In this document: in pieces, positions 59,303 through 64,000 of the stretch
Layout of the letters: every line of letters starts with the position of its first letter
Numbering within the stretch: position 1 is the stretch's first letter
NCBI GenBank assembly: GCA_029339505.1
Contig: JAQISU010000114.1
Location: forward strand, 2,280,501 to 2,344,500
Direction of reading: 5' to 3'
Length of the DNA stretch: 64,000 bases
Origin: Unio delphinus
Taxonomy: Eukaryota > Mollusca > Bivalvia > Unionida > Unionidae
Program-made: the position numbers and the translations under genes
The notes under the pieces: generated by a model
Databases searched by the model: none
The model's input: the letters and a program-made list of their open reading frames with translations, nothing else
What the model was told of the DNA's origin: nothing

Positions 59303-59685
59303 ATAATTGTATTATCGAGTGACGACGATATCATCAATGATAATTGCGAGTATGCGGTTGATGCAATATGAAATTGAAGTAAGTAATTCTGCAGTTTACT
59401 CTGGCTGCATGATGATATCTTTTTTGCTATCCCGGTTGATATACCCCCGATTGTAGCCACCGCAGAAATGCAAATTGGAACTACGACCGGGGCAATCATT
59501 GTAACCGATGCAAGTATTATTTCGGCGCCAGCGAGAACGCTTGACACCGAGTACACAATAACATCAATTGCGGTGATTCTTCGTCGGTATTTTTTTATTT
59601 TTATTTGATACTCCTCAGTGAGGGTTTTGAGTCTATTTTGAAATTCTCTGACCTGATCATAGCGACATTGCGTTGATGAAATCAT
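59140..59685 (-). CDS. Two-helix membrane protein of the virus-like element
   Basis: 181 residues, ATG at 59685. A basic, coiled N-terminus (residues 10-37) precedes two hydrophobic helices (about 41-63 and 65-84) with small residues (SSVLAG, GGISTG), then an Asn-rich hydrophilic tail. The topology suggests a membrane-associated or membrane-penetrating virion component, but I do not recognise a named family. It lies 63 bp downstream of the fibre-like gene. Confidence 0.6.
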   Translation of the reverse strand: MISSTQCRYDQVREFQNRLKTLTEEYQIKIKKYRRRITAIDVIVYSVSSVLAGAEIILASVTMIAPVVVPICISAVATIGGISTGIAKKISSCSQSKLQNYLLQFHIASTAYSQLSLMISSSLDNTIISDSEFSAMVSIFDSAISKLEQQHEYNNNDNTDGVRKHEPKNQNDLNNLNHTKV

Positions 59686-59748
59686 TTTTATTTTAAAAAT
59701 ACTAGTGTTTTCAATTGTGAAATCCGAACGATTTTCCTTTCAATTTAG

Positions 59749-60765
59749 TTATTTACTTAAATCCGCTACGAATTCCACATACCAGTTTGCTGAAACCCTA
59801 ATCAAATTTTTATCAGTAGCTGTTATAGTGAACTTTTCAGTTGTATCCTTGTCGATGATCGTTGAAATCGTATTATTAACCCCGGATGAACTCAACGATG
59901 AAATATTAAATTGAGCCGTTGTCACCAGTGTTAATCGATAAATACCCTTAACTGTTGCAGTGATATCTAATTTGTTGTCTGTAGGTGTCCACGCAAATGA
60001 TCCGTGTTGGATTGTGTACACGACGTTGTTGGTTTTCTCATGAGGAATTTTTGTTTTTTCAATGATTGTTATCATCCTCGAAAAATCACCTTTGACGGCT
60101 TCGATGAAGTTTTTCGTCTCATCGATGGATTTTTTAATATCAGGGAGTTTTATTTCAATTTTATCTAACGGGGTTCCAATAAATTTATCAATGATATTTC
60201 TACGAAATGATGTAAACTGTTTTCCGTTTTCTTCAATTTTAGATTGAAGTGTTGTTAGTTCTAACAGAGAATTATCCAACTCATTTTCATGGGTAGCAAT
60301 CTTATTGTCGTGGGCGGCAATCCTGTTGTCGTTGTCGGCAATCATGCGGTTGTTGGTGATAATCATCTTGTCGTGGGTGGCAATCGCGTCTGTGATCGTA
60401 GACACAAGTGCACCTGGTTTAAGTCGTCCGTCGCTGGAATACAACGCAATAGAGTTTTCAGTGGCGTCTCGCTGCCGTTTTAAAATGTCATCCGCGGATA
60501 TATTACTGGCTTTAAGTCGTCCGTCGTTGGAATACAGCGCAATAGAGTTTTCAGCGGCGTCGCGCTGCCGTATCAAAATATCATCCAATGACACATCACT
60601 GCTTTTCAATTTACCCTGCTTGTCTTGAAATACAACTATTTCGTTCGGATCAACACTTGTTAAATTCAACGTCTCAGCTATTTCATCTTTGATTTTTTTT
60701 TTAATATCACCCGTTGCAGTGTCATCGGGTTTGGGTTTCAAAGATCTCCCCCAAATATCAATCAT
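59749..60765 (-). CDS. Fibre-like protein of the virus-like element
   Basis: 338 residues. Two tandem 31-residue repeats (51-81 and 82-112), sharing DDIL.RQRDA.ENSIALYS, are followed by a coiled-coil-like region (about 120-190) with ND/HD-rich heptads and a beta-rich C-terminal domain (about 240-338). The architecture of tail, repeated shaft, coiled coil and knob is that of a trimeric virion attachment fibre. That function is inferred from shape and position next to the protease, not from a sequence match. Confidence 0.55.
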   Translation of the reverse strand: MIDIWGRSLKPKPDDTATGDIKKKIKDEIAETLNLTSVDPNEIVVFQDKQGKLKSSDVSLDDILIRQRDAAENSIALYSNDGRLKASNISADDILKRQRDATENSIALYSSDGRLKPGALVSTITDAIATHDKMIITNNRMIADNDNRIAAHDNKIATHENELDNSLLELTTLQSKIEENGKQFTSFRRNIIDKFIGTPLDKIEIKLPDIKKSIDETKNFIEAVKGDFSRMITIIEKTKIPHEKTNNVVYTIQHGSFAWTPTDNKLDITATVKGIYRLTLVTTAQFNISSLSSSGVNNTISTIIDKDTTEKFTITATDKNLIRVSANWYVEFVADLSK

Positions 60766-60789
60766 GTTATTGTAAAACTCTTTCTCTCT

Positions 60790-61272
60790 CTAAAATCGTT
60801 TTTGACGACTTCGTTGAAAAATCTTCGATTTTCTCCAGCGATTACTAGTGTATTCATTCACGACAACATGTGGTGGTTTTCCGCTTGGGTTACTCAAGGA
60901 GTTAGAAATAGCGTTAAGGACATTTAATACTTCGCTGCCACATATTGGTGGGTCAATCATCGTTTGTGTTGGTAGCGTAGAATACCAAGTCTTCATTGGA
61001 AGGGTTTTTATATAACGCAAAAACTCTTTTGGTGGGGCTAATCCATATGAATCAAAATAGACAATCCCACGTGGATCAATAGCGTATGCAACCCAGTGAG
61101 TTCCGGGTCCGGTGCTGTTATCTAAATTAATGATTCCGGTTTCAACGCTGTTTGGTTGATGAGGTAATTGATCTTTCATAAAGACACCTCTGAAGTTTTT
61201 AATCGCGAGTTTTTTAGCAGCATCGAGTAAATCAAAATTGGACATGGGAACCATCGAAGATTTGGGAACCAT
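60790..61272 (-). CDS. Adenain-type cysteine protease
   Basis: 160 residues from the ATG at 61272; nearby ATGs at 61254 and 61245 are alternatives. Catalytic His59 lies in GTHWVAY, acidic Asp74 in VYFDSYGL, Gln103 about eight residues before the nucleophile and Cys111 in PPICGSEVL. These are the C5 (adenovirus) protease motifs in canonical order, as in Polintons and virophages, where the enzyme matures capsid proteins. All key residues are present and the length is near the family norm. The stop of the preceding small gene (61284) lies 11 bp upstream of the chosen start. Confidence 0.88.
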   Translation of the reverse strand: MVPKSSMVPMSNFDLLDAAKKLAIKNFRGVFMKDQLPHQPNSVETGIINLDNSTGPGTHWVAYAIDPRGIVYFDSYGLAPPKEFLRYIKTLPMKTWYSTLPTQTMIDPPICGSEVLNVLNAISNSLSNPSGKPPHVVVNEYTSNRWRKSKIFQRSRQKRF

Positions 61273-61283
61273 AGGTTCCTCAA

Positions 61284-61760
61284 TTAATAAACCGGTCCTA
61301 GTCTTAGACCCTTTCCGCTGTACCACGAATACGGGGTTCCTGGTAGTCTTAGACCCAATCCGTGAACGGATCGTCCCTTTTTTTTATATCCTTTCCCAGT
61401 TGCCTTCTTTAGTGCCATTCCTGCTGCAGTACCAACGGCTCCTAACGCTGCCGCTTTAGCCACCGCTGGGGCTGCTGCTGCAATCAATGCTGGTATTGCA
61501 GCTAACAACGGGAATATACCGCCTGTTTTAATCATATTTTTGATAGCAGCCGCAGAGAGAGTAATCTGAACACCCTTTTTTGCTACTAGTGCATCATTGA
61601 AATGTTTCACCTGACGAGTTGTCAGCGATAGTTTATTTGCACCACCAGTCATTTGGTTGGGTTTCAACGTGATTGTGGTTCCACATTTTTTAGCTGATTC
61701 CGATTGCAATTTTTTTAATTGACCGGGAGTTAACGCAACACTAATAACACTATATGACAT
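61284..61760 (-). CDS. Small pX-like capsid-associated protein
   Basis: 158 residues. Two or three imperfect N-terminal repeats have the form LTPGQLKKL / LTTRQVKHF followed by an ITL strand. An Ala/Leu-rich hydrophobic stretch follows (about 81-117), then a Lys/Gly-rich tail (KKATGKGYKKKGR) with LGLRLPG-type repeats. Between capsid and protease genes this layout matches small membrane-active or core proteins (pX/pVI-like) of adintoviruses and Polintons. It may itself be a protease substrate. Family call by layout. Confidence 0.55.
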   Translation of the reverse strand: MSYSVISVALTPGQLKKLQSESAKKCGTTITLKPNQMTGGANKLSLTTRQVKHFNDALVAKKGVQITLSAAAIKNMIKTGGIFPLLAAIPALIAAAAPAVAKAAALGAVGTAAGMALKKATGKGYKKKGRSVHGLGLRLPGTPYSWYSGKGLRLGPVY

Positions 61761-61800
61761 TATACATAATAGATTGATTCTAAATCGTTTACAATTTCAA

Positions 61801-63213
61801 TTACATGTTTTCCACTGGTGCATCTACCACTCTCATTCTTCCACCAACACCTTCAAGTAGCATTGATTTATCACTGAGAATGACAGCAACCGCTCTATAA
61901 TCAGCAATAGCACCACGAGTCACATTAGCTCTAAAGTGTATATCAACAACAGATTGTCTCATCAAATCGAGATGTTCCAGTGAGAAGTAATAGATCGGAT
62001 ACAGATTTTTAAAATCATATTGTGATATTTGCAAACCAGTATCCACATTTTGATCGCGTGCCATAAATGACAACAGACGATGATAAACTCGTGCAATATG
62101 ATTTTCTGTGTAATTAAGTTGTATATCCTCGGATGGTTCCTGTTGGCCGTTTATTCTCAGTGAGACGTCTTTCACACCTAATTGATCAAATATCATATGA
62201 CTGAAACGTTGATCGCCAACTCGTGCGTTATCTTGTAACGCAATAAATATATGACGTGGCGCAGCAACACCTTGTTTTGATGCTAGGTTCCAAGTGAATA
62301 ACCCGTTGATATTTGATTGTTTAACATCTGTACTCACGGTTAGCCAACTTAGTAATGATTTTCCTCCTTGGTCCATAAATGATAGTAATCGTTCTTCTGC
62401 GGTGATTGCTGGAGTCAACACTGGCATCCACAATGATATTTTTGTTAAATTGACTTTACCGGCATCAGCATTTGGATTTGCATTGTCTGCTGGAATCCTC
62501 CAGATTGCGTCACTATCATCACTCTTTCGTACAAGCGATACTGTATGCTTCGCCCCGTAGATAACTTTTCTGACGTTTCTACAGAATCCAAATATATGAT
62601 GCAGTGGAATCGCGCATGAAAATGATTTACGCGCTCCTTGCAACATTGAAATACGTGTTGCAGCTCCTAGATTGAAATTAACATCGTTGTTTATAATCAT
62701 ATCTTCGGCATCAATATTAGCGGTACCAGCATTATTCTTTGGTCGTCTTACAACAAATTGTTTTCCTCCAGCGGTATTTGTAATATCTTTTGCAAACATC
62801 ATAGAAGGTCCTGCTGATCATGTATAATCATCAGAATATCTCGCTAACCCGATTATTGTTGTAGCCACATCAACATCGCGATCTATCGACTCGATTTCTT
62901 TTCCATCAATGAGATATTTTGCACTCTCAAATAACGCCATGATACCATTATTGACAAAACCGACTTGAGTACCAGCTGGATACGGTGCTGGTACAGCAGG
63001 AGTATCAGCAGCTGTTACAAGTTCTCCTTCGATTTCGATAAACGCTTTACAGGGTAGAAAGTATTTACTGGTATCATGGACTTGAAGATCAATTCTTGCT
63101 CGACTATTTGAGTCTATTGCATGATAGGCGTAATATTGATAATCGCGTACAGAATCATCCTTGCCAACTGGGGCGTCTATATCAAATGCTGGATCACGTG
63201 ACTGTTTGAACAT
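61801..63213 (-). pseudogene. Major capsid protein (double-jelly-roll type), broken by TGA
   Basis: Two frames in one register: 63213-62818 (131 codons) and 62802-61801 (333 codons), separated by TGA at 62818-62820 plus five codons. The first holds strands around FLPCKAFIEIEGELV and NNGIMALFESAKYLIDGKEI. The second holds IPLHHIFGFC, IYGAKHTVSLVRK, LTKISLWMPVLTP and YPIYYFSLEHL, motifs of a capsid-like family repeatedly seen in invertebrate virus-like elements. Total length would be about 470 residues, short but plausible for this group. The product cannot be made whole without readthrough. Downstream ATGs at 62802 could start a partial protein. Confidence 0.7.
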
Positions 63214-63256
63214 TTTATTCTATTTATCAGAGTCTAAATCGCGATTTCCCATTTCA

Positions 63257-63703
63257 TCATCGTGTTTTTTTAAAGCCACTTCCTGCTATCATGTTTGCAA
63301 TATTGCTTTGGTCGGGGGTTAAAACCATCGACGCTAATTTTTCATCTACTGCGTTATTTATAATTCTACTAACACTTGCAGGCATTTCCGCTGTAGACGG
63401 TAACGGTTTTGAAAATCCTTTGGATTTCATCCGTGATTTCACTAATGATGTTAATTTATTCTTCGCAGTTGAAAACGCTTTTCCAGCAAGATCTCCAACA
63501 GCACCAATACCCTTATCACGAATAACATCAATTGCTTTCATTCCTAATTGTTTAGCCAACGGCATCACTTTTGGAGCCATTCTCGCAAATAACCCTAAAA
63601 TGGTATTACCTAAACCATCTCCGTAGTATGCTCTATAAACCGGAAACCGTGAATTAACTCCGTAGACGGGGGTAGGTTTATCATGATTGTAGTGTATGAT
63701 CAT
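63257..63703 (-). CDS. pVI-like minor capsid protein
   Basis: 148 residues. It starts with a Tyr/Pro-rich segment (PVYGVNSRFPVYRAYYGDGLG), an amphipathic helix region (GLFARMAPKVMPLAKQLGMK) and Gly/Ala/Lys-rich helices, ending GSGFKKTR. Adenovirus pVI and its Polinton counterparts are small proteins with an N-terminal amphipathic helix that bind inside the capsid. The position directly before the capsid gene (43 bp) fits. Similarity is of type, not sequence. Confidence 0.5.
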   Translation of the reverse strand: MIIHYNHDKPTPVYGVNSRFPVYRAYYGDGLGNTILGLFARMAPKVMPLAKQLGMKAIDVIRDKGIGAVGDLAGKAFSTAKNKLTSLVKSRMKSKGFSKPLPSTAEMPASVSRIINNAVDEKLASMVLTPDQSNIANMIAGSGFKKTR

Positions 63704-63775
63704 TATTTGAAATCAGAAACAATTTTTCAATTGTTATTTATCTAATCGAATGACTTCGTCATCAGATTTTTCAAT

Positions 63776-64000
63776 TCAGTCACTATGATACCCACTTTCC
63801 ACTAACTCGCCAATGAAATCTCGATATGTGCTGATATCCATGATACCACCCTGAAATAATCGTCTACAGATATCAGCTGCTTCATTAATTATTTCCGGTG
63901 AGTTATTTCCAGCTCGGAACCCTCCTACAAGAACCTCTAATCGTGATATATCACTGAGAACACTACCAGGACATGAAACGCTAGCGTTTCCAACTAGACC
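63776..64000 (-). CDS. Unknown gene of the virus-like element, C-terminal part
   Basis: Open from the window edge for 74 codons to TGA at 63776-63778. Contains LEVLVGGFRAGNNSPEIINE and DISTYRDFIGELVES. I do not recognise the family. Same strand and close spacing (72 bp) as the pVI-like gene. Confidence 0.55.
   Translation of the reverse strand, partial: GLVGNASVSCPGSVLSDISRLEVLVGGFRAGNNSPEIINEAADICRRLFQGGIMDISTYRDFIGELVESGYHSD

Larger units (their letters stand above)
57324..64000 (-). mobile_element. Integrated Polinton/adintovirus-like element (one end)
   Basis: A block of co-oriented, tightly packed minus-strand genes without introns: capsid, minor capsid, adenain-type protease, fibre-like and membrane proteins. 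This is the morphogenesis half of a Maverick/Polinton or adintovirus genome. The left boundary is set by loss of homology to the 27.6-kb empty site. Protein-primed polymerase, retrovirus-like integrase and packaging ATPase genes are expected past the right edge and are not seen. An in-frame TGA in the capsid gene and a local duplication indicate that this copy is ageing, while the other frames are open. Confidence 0.8.

Noticed and set aside
28928..64000. Functional link between the Mab-21-like sensor and the virus-like element
   Set aside because: They are about 26 kb apart with unrelated insertions between. Proximity alone is no evidence.

Overview
The window is animal nuclear DNA: AT-rich, intron-bearing and crowded with transposons. 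A large Mab-21 family gene, tRNA-headed SINEs with a conserved central block and the transposon mix suggest a mollusc, most likely a bivalve. That is an inference from gene families, not a direct identification. The window reads as a stack of nested insertions around a few host genes.

1-7.3 kb: a decayed LINE (1-1056), then a piggyBac element (1789-7321, TTAA on both sides) with a truncated transposase. A complete-looking MULE-type transposon (2768-7170) is nested inside it, with an 11-bp target duplication, iteron-type inverted termini and a transposase gene in at least seven exons. 7.3-19.3 kb: SINEs and a minus-strand multi-exon gene spanning 9144-19272. Its exons encode a divergent homeodomain, an HMG-box-like module and a C-terminal chromodomain, and it carries a nonsense codon and two probable 1-nt deletions in A-runs. 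One intron holds exactly 21 copies of a 43-bp minisatellite. 19.3-28 kb: mostly non-coding, with an E-box-rich palindromic patch, an iteron array, a candidate two-exon small gene (21300-23472), an inverted-repeat element and one member of a segmental duplication (25709-27604).

28.0-31.7 kb: a Mab-21/cGAS-like-receptor gene, with an intronless 678-codon frame behind a TATA box and a probable 5'UTR intron. 31.9-41.2 kb: a diverged segmental duplication with a 38-bp tandem repeat and a SINE in one member only. 41.2-46 kb: no recognisable gene. 46.1-48.6 kb: a second, longer copy of the first LINE. 48.76-57.32 kb: the second copy of the 25.7-kb segment, split at a CACCC target by a 7.1-kb LTR retrotransposon (50028-57160). 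That element has the rare order gag-protease-integrase-RT-RNase H (Gmr1 type) and is defective.

57.32 kb to the right edge: one end of an integrated DNA virus-like element of the Polinton/Maverick/adintovirus type. All its genes are on the minus strand: a penton/minor-capsid-like protein, a two-helix membrane protein, a fibre-like protein, an adenovirus-type cysteine protease, small pVI/pX-like proteins and a double-jelly-roll-like major capsid protein cut by one in-frame TGA. Its junction falls where homology to the 27.6-kb empty site stops. Polymerase, integrase and ATPase genes are not seen and would lie beyond the right edge. The virus-like element and the Gmr1-like element invaded the same duplicated segment 164 bp apart.
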